In this document: piece by piece, positions 30,136-39,561 of the stretch
How positions within the stretch are numbered: the first letter of the stretch is position 1
Layout: the number at the start of each line of letters is the position of its first letter
Source of the DNA: an uncultured Acetatifactor sp.
GTDB lineage: Bacteria > Bacillota > Clostridia > Lachnospirales > Lachnospiraceae
Direction of reading: 5' to 3'
Assembly: GCA_947625475.1 (NCBI GenBank)
Contig: CANQOL010000028.1
Location: forward strand, 1-43,706
DNA length: 43,706 bases
Program-made: the position numbers and the translations under genes
Notes under the pieces: model-generated
What the model was told of the DNA's origin: nothing
The model's input: only the letters and a program-made list of their open reading frames with translations
The model's database searches: none

Positions 30136-31629
30136 CTACTGCACCACCAGGTTGGTGTAGCCCATAAGGTCCTCGTCCACCTCCCGGGCTGCCTCCCGGC
30201 CCTCCCGGATGGCCCAGACCACCAGGGACTGGCCCCGGTGCATATCTCCCGTCACAAACACATTGTCCACGCTGGATTTGTACCGGCCGGGCTCTGTCTT
30301 CACATTGGTCCTGGGATCCAGGGCCACCTTGAAGGCGTCCGTCACATATTTCTGGCTTCCCAAAAAGCCGGCCGCGATCAGCACAATATCCGCATCCAGC
30401 ACCTGCTCGCTGCCCTCTATCTCCCTGGAGGCCATCCTGCCTGTGGCCGGATCCTTCTCCCAGGAGAGCTTCACGATCCGGACCGCCTTCAGATTCCCCT
30501 TTTCATCCTTGAGGAACTCCTTCACGGTGGACTCGTAAATCCTGGGATCATGGCCGTAGAGGGCGATGGCCTCCTCCTGGCCGTAGTCGGTCTTGCAGAT
30601 CTTTGGCCACTCCGGCCAGGGATTGTTCTCCGCCCTCCTGTCCGGGGCCTTGGGCATCATCTCAATCTGGGTCACGGACTTTGCCCCGTGGCGGATGGCA
30701 GTGCCCACACAGTCGTTGCCTGTATCTCCTCCCCCGATAATGATCACATGCTTTCCCCGGGTGTCCACATACTTTTTGTCCGCAAACTGGGAGTCCAGCA
30801 GGCTCTTTGTGTTGGCCCGCAGGAAATCCACCGCAAAGTAGATCCCCTGGGCGTCCCGGCCCGGAGCCGTGATATCTCTGGGATTGGAGGCGCCGCAGGC
30901 CAGCACAATCCGGTCGAAATCGTGAAGCAGCTTACTGGGCTTCACATCCCGGCCCACGTCCACTCCGGTGAGGAACGTCACTCCCTCTTCCTCCATGATT
31001 TTGATCTTCCGGTCAATAATGTGCTTTTCCAGCTTCATATTGGGGATGCCGTACATCAGAAGGCCCCCCACCCGGTCAAAGCGCTCGAAGACCGTGACGC
31101 TGTGGCCCCGCTTGTTGAGCTGGTCCGCCGCGGCCAGGCCCGAAGGGCCGCTTCCCACCACAGCCACCTTCTTGCCCGTGCGCACCTTGGGAGGCTTTGC
31201 CGCCGCGTAGCCGTGCTCGTAGGCGTACTCGATGATGGCGTACTCATTCTCCTTGGTGGACACCGGGTCTCCGTTCAGCCCGCAGGTGCAGGCGTTCTCG
31301 CACAGGGCCGGGCACACCCGGGAGGTAAACTCCGGGAAGCTGCTGGTCTTCTTTAAGCGGTAGTATGCCTGCTCCCAGTTGCCGTGGTAGACCAGATCGT
31401 TCCACTCCGGCACCAGATTGTGGAGGGGGCAGCCGCTGGCCATGCCGCAGAGCATCTGGCCGTACTGGCAGAAGGGCACGCCGCATTCCATACACCGGGC
31501 TCCCTGAAGCTGCTGCTTTTCGATGGGCAGATGGGTGTGGAATTCGTCAAAATGCCGGATCCTCTCCAGAGGGGGCTGGGCAGCGCTGACTTCTCTCTTA
31601 TATTCCATAAAGCCTGTAGGTTTTCCCAT
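30136..31629 (-). CDS. gltD: Glutamate synthase small subunit (NADPH)
   Basis: 497 residues. Feeds electrons from NAD(P)H to the large subunit. The N-terminal part has the two cysteine groups for 4Fe-4S clusters (CMECGVPFC, then CPLHN and CPALCENACTCG). FAD site VVGSGPSGLAAADQL and NADPH site IIGGGDTGNDCVG follow, and the C-terminal VFVTGDMHRGQSLVVWAI is the usual FAD-binding end. The ATG at 31629 is 12 nt after the gltB stop; the AGGAGG site overlaps that stop. Confidence 0.97.
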   Translation of the reverse strand: MGKPTGFMEYKREVSAAQPPLERIRHFDEFHTHLPIEKQQLQGARCMECGVPFCQYGQMLCGMASGCPLHNLVPEWNDLVYHGNWEQAYYRLKKTSSFPEFTSRVCPALCENACTCGLNGDPVSTKENEYAIIEYAYEHGYAAAKPPKVRTGKKVAVVGSGPSGLAAADQLNKRGHSVTVFERFDRVGGLLMYGIPNMKLEKHIIDRKIKIMEEEGVTFLTGVDVGRDVKPSKLLHDFDRIVLACGASNPRDITAPGRDAQGIYFAVDFLRANTKSLLDSQFADKKYVDTRGKHVIIIGGGDTGNDCVGTAIRHGAKSVTQIEMMPKAPDRRAENNPWPEWPKICKTDYGQEEAIALYGHDPRIYESTVKEFLKDEKGNLKAVRIVKLSWEKDPATGRMASREIEGSEQVLDADIVLIAAGFLGSQKYVTDAFKVALDPRTNVKTEPGRYKSSVDNVFVTGDMHRGQSLVVWAIREGREAAREVDEDLMGYTNLVVQ

Positions 31630-31641
31630 TGTCTCTTCCTC

Positions 31642-34600
31642 CTATTTGCGCGTGTTGGCATAAAACGCCTCGATCTGTGCCTGCTCCGGGCTCAGGCCCT
31701 TTTCCTCCATCTGGACGATGGTCTTGAGCACCCGTTCGTAGTCGTGGGGGATGATCTTTTTAAACTTGGGCAGATACCGGTCAAAGTGCTCCAGCACCTC
31801 CTTGCCCTTGGGGGAATTGGTGTAGGCCACATGCTCCTTGATCATCTCCCGAAGCTCCATCACATCGTACTTGGAGGTAATCTCATAGGAGGAAACCATC
31901 CCCTTATTCAGCCGCATATACAGATCGTTTCCCTCGTCCAGCACATAGGCGATTCCGCCGCTCATGCCCGCCGCAAAGTTTTTCCCTGTGGGGCCGAGGA
32001 CCACCACCCGGCCGCCGGTCATATACTCGCAGCCGTGGTCTCCCACGCCCTCCACCACCGCGTTGGCTCCGGAGTTCCTGACGCAGAACCGCTCCCCCGC
32101 CACGCCGTTGATAAACGCCTTGCCGCTGGTGGCGCCGTAGAGGGCCACGTTGCCGATGATGATATTTTCCTCCGCCTTAAAGCTGCTGCCCTGGGGCGGG
32201 TACACCACCAGCTTGCCGCCGGAGAGCCCCTTGCCGAAGTAATCGTTGCTGTCTCCCACTAGCTCCAGGGTCAGCCCCTTTGGAATGAAGGCCCCGAAGG
32301 ACTGCCCGCCTGCCCCTTTGCAGAGCACATGGTAGGTGTCTTCCTCCAGGCCGTCCCCAAACCGGCGGGTGATCTCGCTTCCCAGGATGGTGCCGAAGGC
32401 CCGGTCCGTGTTGGAGACATCCACCTGGATGCTTCTCTTGGCCCCCTTCTCCATGGCCTTGGAAAGCTGCTTTAAGAGCACCTTCTCATCCAGGGTTTTC
32501 TCCAGCTGGAAATCGTACACCTGCTCCGGGTCGAAGGTCACCTTCTGCGCTTTGCCCGCGTAGGGGTTCGCCAGGATGGCGCTCAGGTCAATTTCCTGCT
32601 GCCTGGGGGTGAGATTCTCCTTCACCCGCAGCAGATCCGTGCGGCCCACCAGCTCATCCACCGTGCGCACACCCAGCCTGGCCATGTACTCCCGCAGCTC
32701 CTGGGCAATAAATTTCATAAAGTTTTCCACGTACTCGGGCTTGCCCCTGAAGTTTTTGCGCAGCTCCGGATTCTGGGTGGCCACCCCCACCGGGCAGGTA
32801 TCCAGGTTGCAGACCCGCATCATCACGCAGCCCATGGTCACCAGGGGCGCGGTGGCGAAGCCGAACTCTTCCGCCCCCAGCATAGCCGCAATGGCCACGT
32901 CCCGGCCGCTCATGAGCTTTCCGTCGGTCTCAATGCGCACCTTGCTCCGCAGACCGTTCATCAGCAGGGTCTGGTGGGTCTCCGCCACACCCAGCTCCCA
33001 GGGAAGTCCCGCGTTGTGGATGGAGCTGCGGGGAGCCGCGCCGGTGCCTCCGTCGTAGCCGGAGACCAGCACCACCTGGGCGCCCGCCTTGGCCACGCCT
33101 GCCGCCACCGTCCCCACGCCCGCCTCGGACACCAGCTTTACGGAGATCCGGGCCTGGGTGTTGGAGTTCTTCAAATCGTAGATCAGCTGTGCCAGATCCT
33201 CAATGGAGTAAATATCGTGATGAGGCGGCGGAGAGATCAGGGACACGCCAGGCGTGGAGTGTCTGGTCTTGGCGATCCAGGGATACACCTTGCCTCCCGG
33301 CAGATGGCCGCCCTCTCCGGGCTTGGCTCCCTGGGCCATTTTGATCTGGATCTCCTTGGCGCTGACCAGGTAGCGGCTGGTAACGCCGAAGCGCCCGCTG
33401 GCCACCTGCTTGATGGCGGAGCACCGGTCCAGGCCGTCGCTCCCCACGCTCAGGCGCTCCATATCCTCGCCGCCCTCCCCGGAGTTGGACTTTCCGTGGA
33501 GACGGTTCATGGCGATGGCCATGGTCTCATGGGCCTCCTTGGAGATGGAGCCGTAGGACATGGCTCCCGTCTTAAACCGGGTCACGATGGATTCCACAGG
33601 CTCCACTTCCTCCAGAGGCACGCCCTCCGGGGGATAACAAAAGTCCATCAGTCCCCGCAGATTCTTTACAGAGGTCTCGTCGTTCACCAAAGCGGTATAC
33701 TGCTTGAACAGCCCGTAGTCCCCCCGCCTGGTGGACTCCTGCAGCAGATGGATGGTGGCCGGATTGTAGAGATGCTCCTGGCCGCCGCTGCGCTCCGTGT
33801 GCCGTCCGGGGCTGTCCAGAGTCAGGTCCGTCTCCAGCCCCAGGGGATCGAAGGCCATGGCGTGGAGAGCCTCCACGTCGTTCTCAATATCCTTTAAGGT
33901 AATGCCCCCCACCCGGCAGACGGTGTTGGGGAAATACCGGTTGATCACATCCCGGTCCACGCCGATGGCCTCGAAGATCTGGGCCCCCGCGTAGGACTGG
34001 ATGGTGCTGATGCCCATCTTGGAGGCAATCTTTACGATTCCGCTCAGCACCGCCCTGTTGTAATCGTCCACCGCCGCGTAATAATCCTTATCCAGCATGC
34101 GGTTGTCGATGAGCTCCCGGATGGTCTCCTGGGCCAGATAGGGGTTGATGGCGCTGGCGCCGTACCCCAGAAGGGTGGCAAAGTGATGCACCTCCCTGGG
34201 CTCCCCGGACTCCAGGATCAGGGCCACGCGGGTCCTCTTTTTGGTCCGCACCAGATACTGGTTCAGAGCGGAGACCGCCAGCAGGGAGGGAATGGCCACA
34301 TGGTTTTCGTCGATTCCCCTGTCGGAGAGGATCAGCACATTGCTGCCGTCCCGGATGGCCTTATCCACCTCCACAAAGAGCCTGTCAATGGCCCTCTCCA
34401 GACTGGTGTTGGTGTAATAGAGGATGGGGATGACCTCCACCCGAAAGCCCTCCACCTTCATATGCCGGATCTTTAAAAGGTCCGTGCTGGTGAGAATGGG
34501 ATTGTTCACCTTCAGCACCTTGCAGTTCTCCGGGATTTCCTCCAGCAGATTTCCCTCCGGCCCGATGTAGACGGTGGTGGAGGTCACCACTTCCTCCCGG

Positions 34601-36189
34601 ATGGCGTCGATGGGCGGGTTGGTCACCTGGGCGAAGAGCTGTTTAAAGTAGTGGAACAGCGGCTGATGGCCCTTGGCCAGCACAGGCAGAGGGGTGTCCA
34701 CCCCCATGGCCCCTATGGACTCTGCCCCGTTCTGGGCCATGGGAAGGATGCTGGTCTTCAGCTCCTCGTAGGTGTAGCCGAACACCTTCTGGATCCGCTG
34801 TCTCTCCTCGTAGGTGTACTCGGGCACTCTGTGGTTGGGAATGGTCAGATTCCGCAGCTCCACCAGATTGCTGTCCAGCCACTCCCCGTAGGGCTGGCGG
34901 GAGGCATAGCTCTCCTTCAGGCGCTCGTCGTCGATCACCTCTCCCTTCACCGTATCCACCAGCAGCATCTTGCCGGGGCGCAGACGGTCCTTCACCAAAA
35001 TCCGGGTGGGATCCACATCCAGCACCCCCACCTCGGAGGAAAGGATCAGCTGGCCGTCGGTGGTGATCATATACCGGGAGGGCCGCAGGCCGTTGCGGTC
35101 CAGCACCGCTCCCATCACATCCCCGTCGGAGAACAGGATGGAGGCGGGGCCGTCCCAGGGCTCCATCATAGTGGCATAATACTGATAAAAATCCCTCTTG
35201 GTCCGGGACATGGTTTTGTTGTTGGCCCAGGGCTCCGGAATGGTGATCATCACCGCCAGGGGCAGATCCATGCCGCTCATCACCAGAAACTCCAGGGTAT
35301 TGTCCAGCATGGCGGAGTCGGAGCCGGTCTTGTTGATGGCCGGCAGCACCTTGTACATCTGATCCTTCAGATACTCGGACTCCATGGTTTCCTCACGGGC
35401 CTGCATTTTGTCCGCATTGCCCCGGATGGTGTTGATCTCTCCGTTGTGGACCATCAGCCGGTTGGGATGGGCCCTCTCCCAGCTGGGGGTCGTGTTGGTG
35501 GAAAACCGGGAGTGGACCATGGCGATGGCGGACTCAAAGTCCGGGCTCTGGAGGTCCGCGAAAAAGGTCCGCAGCTGCCCCACCAGGAACATACCCTTGT
35601 ACACAATGGTCCTGCTGGAGAGGGACACCACATAGGTGTCGTCGGAGGACTGCTCAAACACTCTCCTGGCTATGTACAGGCGCCGGTCGAAGGGAAGCCC
35701 CTTTTCCACGTCCGCAGGCTTTTTGATAAACGCCTGCATAATATAGGGCATACACTCCACGGCCTTGTGCCCCAGCACGTTGGGGAAGGTGGGCACCTCC
35801 CGCCAGCCCAGGAAGGAAAGACCCTCCTTCTCCACGATAATTTCAAACATTTTCCTGGCCTGATTGCGGCGCAGCTCGTTTTGGGGGAAGAAGAACATCC
35901 CCACCCCGTACTCTCTCTCCCCGCCGATCTCCATACCCAGAGCCTTCGTCACCCGGGCAAAAAATTTATGAGGGATCTGGGTCAGGATCCCCACCCCGTC
36001 TCCGGTCTTGCCCTCCGCGTCTCTGCCGGCCCTATGCTCCAGATTCTCCACAATCTTCAGAGCGTTCTCCACGGTCTCCCGGCTCTTCTCGCCCCGAATA
36101 TTGACGCAGGCCCCGATCCCGCAGCTGTCGTGCTCGAAGGACTCGCTGTACAGGGGCGCCTTGGGAAGATCATTCTTTACAGTAAACAT
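31642..36189 (-). CDS. gltB: Glutamate synthase large subunit
   Basis: 1515 residues, full length. Converts glutamine and 2-oxoglutarate to two glutamates. N-terminal class II amidotransferase domain with catalytic cysteine in HDSCGIG (Cys22 after processing of the propeptide), FMN and 2-oxoglutarate domain in the middle (PHHDIYSIEDLAQLIYDLK, GYDGGTGAAPRSS), the 3Fe-4S cysteines in CNLDTCPVGVATQ, and the C-terminal beta-helix repeats (GXGXG pattern, GVGDHGCEYMTGG). First gene of the gltBD operon; promoter and a structured leader lie upstream, suggesting control by attenuation. Confidence 0.98.
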   Translation of the reverse strand: MFTVKNDLPKAPLYSESFEHDSCGIGACVNIRGEKSRETVENALKIVENLEHRAGRDAEGKTGDGVGILTQIPHKFFARVTKALGMEIGGEREYGVGMFFFPQNELRRNQARKMFEIIVEKEGLSFLGWREVPTFPNVLGHKAVECMPYIMQAFIKKPADVEKGLPFDRRLYIARRVFEQSSDDTYVVSLSSRTIVYKGMFLVGQLRTFFADLQSPDFESAIAMVHSRFSTNTTPSWERAHPNRLMVHNGEINTIRGNADKMQAREETMESEYLKDQMYKVLPAINKTGSDSAMLDNTLEFLVMSGMDLPLAVMITIPEPWANNKTMSRTKRDFYQYYATMMEPWDGPASILFSDGDVMGAVLDRNGLRPSRYMITTDGQLILSSEVGVLDVDPTRILVKDRLRPGKMLLVDTVKGEVIDDERLKESYASRQPYGEWLDSNLVELRNLTIPNHRVPEYTYEERQRIQKVFGYTYEELKTSILPMAQNGAESIGAMGVDTPLPVLAKGHQPLFHYFKQLFAQVTNPPIDAIREEVVTSTTVYIGPEGNLLEEIPENCKVLKVNNPILTSTDLLKIRHMKVEGFRVEVIPILYYTNTSLERAIDRLFVEVDKAIRDGSNVLILSDRGIDENHVAIPSLLAVSALNQYLVRTKKRTRVALILESGEPREVHHFATLLGYGASAINPYLAQETIRELIDNRMLDKDYYAAVDDYNRAVLSGIVKIASKMGISTIQSYAGAQIFEAIGVDRDVINRYFPNTVCRVGGITLKDIENDVEALHAMAFDPLGLETDLTLDSPGRHTERSGGQEHLYNPATIHLLQESTRRGDYGLFKQYTALVNDETSVKNLRGLMDFCYPPEGVPLEEVEPVESIVTRFKTGAMSYGSISKEAHETMAIAMNRLHGKSNSGEGGEDMERLSVGSDGLDRCSAIKQVASGRFGVTSRYLVSAKEIQIKMAQGAKPGEGGHLPGGKVYPWIAKTRHSTPGVSLISPPPHHDIYSIEDLAQLIYDLKNSNTQARISVKLVSEAGVGTVAAGVAKAGAQVVLVSGYDGGTGAAPRSSIHNAGLPWELGVAETHQTLLMNGLRSKVRIETDGKLMSGRDVAIAAMLGAEEFGFATAPLVTMGCVMMRVCNLDTCPVGVATQNPELRKNFRGKPEYVENFMKFIAQELREYMARLGVRTVDELVGRTDLLRVKENLTPRQQEIDLSAILANPYAGKAQKVTFDPEQVYDFQLEKTLDEKVLLKQLSKAMEKGAKRSIQVDVSNTDRAFGTILGSEITRRFGDGLEEDTYHVLCKGAGGQSFGAFIPKGLTLELVGDSNDYFGKGLSGGKLVVYPPQGSSFKAEENIIIGNVALYGATSGKAFINGVAGERFCVRNSGANAVVEGVGDHGCEYMTGGRVVVLGPTGKNFAAGMSGGIAYVLDEGNDLYMRLNKGMVSSYEITSKYDVMELREMIKEHVAYTNSPKGKEVLEHFDRYLPKFKKIIPHDYERVLKTIVQMEEKGLSPEQAQIEAFYANTRK

Positions 36190-36376
36190 CTCTTGTTCTC
36201 CTTTCCCGGAAAATTGCTTCCAAACCGCTTCGGTCCGCGGCCTCTCTGCTCCCCCGCAGGGGCCCGGCCTGTGCCTGGAACGGGTTCCGCAGCTGCCGCA
36301 GAAGACACTCTGCGGTTCCTGCGGTCATGAAAAAGGACGCAGCGGCTCCCTTTTGCGCTCCGTTGCGTCCTTAACT
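36190..36376 (-). promoter_or_regulatory. Structured leader of gltBD with early hairpin
   Basis: About 187 nt. On minus AAGGACGCA (36372-36364) pairs with TGCGTCCTT (36341-36333) and runs into TTTTTC; a second hairpin CCGCAGA/TCTGCGG (about 36294-36316) and GC-rich elements follow. The first hairpin starts only a few bases after the predicted transcription start, so it is either an attenuator or the terminator of the upstream HAD-CPBP gene. No known riboswitch class recognised. Confidence 0.6.
36333..36372 (-). terminator. Intrinsic terminator between the HAD-CPBP gene and gltB
   Basis: 9-bp stem AAGGACGCA/TGCGTCCTT with an inner CGG/CCG pairing and five T after the stem. Confidence 0.8.
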
Positions 36377-36382
36377 TTCCTT

Positions 36383-36411
36383 ACTATACACCCAATCCCC
36401 TCACTTGTAAA
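36383..36411 (-). promoter_or_regulatory. gltB promoter
   Basis: TTTACA (36411-36406), 17-bp spacer, TATAGT (36388-36383) on minus, start near 36376. Confidence 0.78.
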
Positions 36412-36429
36412 GAACGAATTTTTATGAAA

Positions 36430-36448
36430 TTGTCAGATAATCTGACAA
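36430..36448. other. Palindrome over the HAD-CPBP stop codon
   Basis: TTGTCAGA and TCTGACAA with a 3-nt loop cover the last codons and the TGA stop of the HAD-CPBP gene, 19 nt before the gltB -35. It may be a regulator site for gltB or a weak terminator. Confidence 0.55.
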
Positions 36449-38004
36449 TTCTGCCACACCCTCTTTTTCCGGGCCAGCAGATACAGGCAGGCCGCCCCCA
36501 GAGCCGCGGCCCCCAAAGCGGCAGGCCAGCTGCGCAGAGGGCTCCCCGCCAGGGCCGCGCGGGCGGCCAGGCAGCTCACCAGGCCCCAGATCATGTGAAC
36601 CAGCACGGGCAGGGCAAAGCTCCCGAAATACTCATAGGCATAGGCGGCCAGCACTCCCAGCAGGAAGCCCCCGACGCCCTGGGCCAAATCCATCCGGCAA
36701 AGGCCCTGGTAAAGACCACAGAGCAGAGCCGAGAGCAGGACTGCCTGCCGCAGCTTCATAAAGCGCTTTAAGCGATTGTACAGGATTCCCCGAAACAGCA
36801 CCTCCTCCGCCGCCGGGGCAGCCAGCGCACAGCACAGAAGCCCGATCGGCAGCACGGCGCTGCCGGGATCCGGAAGGAGAAAGGGATACGCCTCCTTCTT
36901 CCCCGCGGCACCGGACAGCTCCAGGAGCAGATTCAGCCCCAGCACACAGCCAAGGGCGGCTCCCCCCATCAGGAAATAATTCTTCTTCGGCTCCCTGCGC
37001 AGATGTACCAGGGCGGAATCCTCCCTGGCCCAGGCCAGCATGGGACGCGCCTGCCGCCAGACAAACAGCCCGGCCGCGGCGAAGGACAATGCCTCCGCCA
37101 AAGCCGCGCAGTTTCCCGTAAGGCCGCTGACGGCTCCCTCCCCGTCCCGGGTCACCAAAAGCTCCAGCACCCTCCCAGGGATCCCCCCGGGAGACGCCCC
37201 ATCCGCCAGGGCCAGGCTCCCGCCCAGGGTCTGGACCCCCAAGGAGAGCACGGCTACGGTCACCCAGCGCAGAAGCAGGAACATAAGCAGGGGATAGAGC
37301 ATGGGCCAGAGGGTCTGGGAAAAGCCCTTGGCGGACTCCGGGGGTGCCTCCCTGAGCAGGAATTTTTCCAGTTCCTCCACAGAGCGCACTATGTAGTCCG
37401 CCCCGGCTTCCTTGAGCTCCTGAAGGCTCCCGTAACCGTAGGAGACCCCCACGCTCTCCACTCCCATGCTCTGGGCCCCCTCCATATCAAAGCGCCTGTC
37501 CCCGATCATATAAACCTGATCCTTCTCCACAGGAGCCTGCCCGAAGAGCCGGCCTAGGGCCTCCTCCATCACTTCCTCCTTTTTCCCTCTCCGGCCGTCC
37601 AGCTCGCTTCCCACCACCGCTTCAAAATATTCCCGCAGGTGAAAATGCTCCAGGATCCGCTCCACAAACACTTCTGGCTTGCTGGAGGCCACCGCCAGGT
37701 GCATGCCCCGTTCCTTTAATGTCCTGAGCATCTTGGGGATGCCGGGGTAGACCTGATTTTCAAAAATACCCACGTCCCGAAAACGCTCTCTGTACTTCTC
37801 CACAGCCGCCTGGGCCTGCTCACGGCTCATATGGTAGAAATTCTGAAAGCTGTCCGAGAGGGGAGGCCCGATAAAGGGCTCCAGCTTGTCCAGATCCGGC
37901 TCCTCGATGCCGAAGGCCCGCAGGGCGTACTGCACACAGGTTGTGATGCCGAGCTTGGAGTCCGTGAGGGTTCCGTCCAGATCAAACAGTAAATATCGCT
38001 TCAT
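36433..38004 (-). CDS. HAD phosphatase fused to a CPBP-type membrane domain
   Basis: 523 residues. The first 215 are a phosphoglycolate phosphatase-like HAD: nucleophile DLDGT (8-12), VASSKP (106-111), Lys141/142 and GDRRFD (168-173). After a linker, seven or so membrane helices follow (about 232-510). These contain the CPBP intramembrane protease motif EEVLFRG (Glu400, Glu401, Arg405) and a final HMIWG (His470). The second motif, normally with a histidine (LYHG), reads LYQG (Gln433), so protease activity is doubtful. Last gene of the mraY-like/greA operon, 2 nt after greA. Confidence 0.88.
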   Translation of the reverse strand: MKRYLLFDLDGTLTDSKLGITTCVQYALRAFGIEEPDLDKLEPFIGPPLSDSFQNFYHMSREQAQAAVEKYRERFRDVGIFENQVYPGIPKMLRTLKERGMHLAVASSKPEVFVERILEHFHLREYFEAVVGSELDGRRGKKEEVMEEALGRLFGQAPVEKDQVYMIGDRRFDMEGAQSMGVESVGVSYGYGSLQELKEAGADYIVRSVEELEKFLLREAPPESAKGFSQTLWPMLYPLLMFLLLRWVTVAVLSLGVQTLGGSLALADGASPGGIPGRVLELLVTRDGEGAVSGLTGNCAALAEALSFAAAGLFVWRQARPMLAWAREDSALVHLRREPKKNYFLMGGAALGCVLGLNLLLELSGAAGKKEAYPFLLPDPGSAVLPIGLLCCALAAPAAEEVLFRGILYNRLKRFMKLRQAVLLSALLCGLYQGLCRMDLAQGVGGFLLGVLAAYAYEYFGSFALPVLVHMIWGLVSCLAARAALAGSPLRSWPAALGAAALGAACLYLLARKKRVWQNCQII

Positions 38005-38006
38005 GT

Positions 38007-38510
38007 CTAAAAGCTCCTGATTTTATCTTCGCTCTCGTCCACGGTCTTCTCAATCTTTACAATGCGCACATCGTAGCCCACGCTGGGATTGACCTGCACA
38101 TGGACCAGATCCCCCTCCCTGTGCTTTAACAGGGCCTTCCCCAGAGGGGATTCATTGCTGATCCAGTTTTCCAGGGAGTTGCCCCGCACCGTGGTGACAA
38201 TCCGGTAAACCTCCTGGGTGCCGTCCTCCACAAACTCCACGGTGACCGTGTTGTTCATCCCCACCTCGTCCTCGGCGGAATCGTCGGAGATGACCCGGGC
38301 CGTCCGGATCATCCTCTCCAGATACCGGATCCGGCTCTCGTTCTGGTTCTTATATTTCTTGGCCGCATGATACTCAAAATTCTCGCTCAGATCCCCCAGG
38401 GATCTGGCCGACTTTACATCCTCCAGTGCCTTGGGGCGCACCACCAGCTTGCGGTACTCGATCTCTTCCTCCATTTTCCGGATATCTTCCTGCGTCAGTT
38501 CGTTGTACAT
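38007..38510 (-). CDS. greA: GreA/GreB-family transcription elongation factor
   Basis: 167 residues. The N-terminal coiled coil (about 5-78) carries the conserved LGDLSENFEYHAAK tip with the acidic residues that stimulate transcript cleavage in backtracked RNA polymerase. The C-terminal FKBP-like domain (about 85-160) shows ISNESPLGKALLKHREGD. ATG at 38510 follows GGAAGGAAG. Middle gene between the MraY-like transferase and the HAD-CPBP fusion. A second Gre paralog elsewhere in the genome cannot be excluded, so the symbol is used at family level. Confidence 0.93.
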   Translation of the reverse strand: MYNELTQEDIRKMEEEIEYRKLVVRPKALEDVKSARSLGDLSENFEYHAAKKYKNQNESRIRYLERMIRTARVISDDSAEDEVGMNNTVTVEFVEDGTQEVYRIVTTVRGNSLENWISNESPLGKALLKHREGDLVHVQVNPSVGYDVRIVKIEKTVDESEDKIRSF

Positions 38511-38539
38511 AATTTTCTTCCTTCCTTATCTGAATTCCT

Positions 38540-39502
38540 TCACTGGATCCCAAAGATCACCGCCGCCGCCAGAATGATCTGGATAATGGCAAAGCGGAAC
38601 ACCGTCTGGGTGTTGGACCAGTTCAGGTTTTTTCTCACATGATCGTGCAGGGGAAACCGCACCCTCCGGAAGGGGTTGACATGGAAAACCCGGATCAGGG
38701 ACACCTTAAGGAGCCCCAGCCCCCCGTCCAGAATCAGCATAAGCGCCGTGGGTATGTACAAAAAGGGGCTTCCCGTTTTCAGCAGGGCAATGCTGATAAA
38801 CAGTCCCATGGCCCGGGAGCCTGCGTCCCCCATCATGAGTCGGCTGGGCGTGGCGTTGTACCACAGATATCCCAGGATGCACACGGAAAAGAGCAGGATC
38901 GGCATGGAAAAGTCCTCCCCCTTCCCCAGAATGCGGCTCACGGCATAGACGGTCATCAGCGTGACCAGCGTCAGAGTGCCGGAGAGTCCGTCCACTCCGT
39001 CAGAGCAGTTGGTCACATTGATGGAGGTCCACACCAGCACCACCGTCAGCGCCGCAAACACCAGGGGCGGCAGGGACAGCTGCCTGTGAAACAGGGCCAG
39101 CCATACGGTGCCGGAATGGTAAAGCAGGAAGGTCCTGGCCACCAGCACCGCCACTCCCAGATCCAGAAGCCCCTTGCGCAGCTCTCCCCAGGGCTTCTTG
39201 GACGCATCGTCAAAAAAGCCGGTGAGCATACACACCACCGTGAGAACCAGATAAATCCCGTTTTCCGCGCTGACGGGCGCAAACAGCAGGGCCGACAGGG
39301 CAAACACCGGCACAAAGATGACTCCGGCTCCCCGGGGCTTCCCCGCGGAGAGCTTCCCGTCGTGGGCGTACTCGCGGCCTCCGTCCCGGGGCAGATATTG
39401 ACTCAGCTTCGCGGTGGCGGCGATGGTTGTCAGAAAAGCAAAGAGAATGCCTGCAAAGGCGCAAACGGAGCTGTAGGACTCCGGCAGCAGCATATATATC
39501 AT
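38540..39502 (-). CDS. MraY/WecA-family phospho-sugar transferase
   Basis: 320 residues with about ten transmembrane helices. The family signatures are present: GFFDDASKK (Asp98, Asp99), NVTNCSDGVDGLSG (about 162-175), RLMMGDAGSRAMG (magnesium aspartate) and a PLHDHVRK loop in place of the usual PLHHH motif. It transfers a phospho-MurNAc-pentapeptide or a related sugar to undecaprenyl phosphate. The lone genome position outside a dcw cluster and the altered His motif suggest a paralog of MraY, perhaps for sporulation or a special wall polymer. ATG at 39502 follows GAGGGG. First gene of the operon with greA. Confidence 0.88.
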   Translation of the reverse strand: MIYMLLPESYSSVCAFAGILFAFLTTIAATAKLSQYLPRDGGREYAHDGKLSAGKPRGAGVIFVPVFALSALLFAPVSAENGIYLVLTVVCMLTGFFDDASKKPWGELRKGLLDLGVAVLVARTFLLYHSGTVWLALFHRQLSLPPLVFAALTVVLVWTSINVTNCSDGVDGLSGTLTLVTLMTVYAVSRILGKGEDFSMPILLFSVCILGYLWYNATPSRLMMGDAGSRAMGLFISIALLKTGSPFLYIPTALMLILDGGLGLLKVSLIRVFHVNPFRRVRFPLHDHVRKNLNWSNTQTVFRFAIIQIILAAAVIFGIQ

Positions 39503-39543
39503 ACTTTTATCCCCTCTATGATCGAAAGATTTCTGCCCGGGAT

Positions 39544-39560
39544 CCGGCGGGCAGCGCCGG
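39544..39560 (-). other. GC hairpin after the beta-galactosidase gene
   Basis: CCGGCG and CGCCGG with a 5-nt loop directly after the stop. There is no T run, so it is a weak terminator at best. Confidence 0.45.
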
Positions 39561-39561
39561 C

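Noticed and set aside
34651..36330. 559-codon open frame on plus opposite gltB
   Set aside because: gltB on minus is unmistakable over the full length; the plus frame is a shadow.
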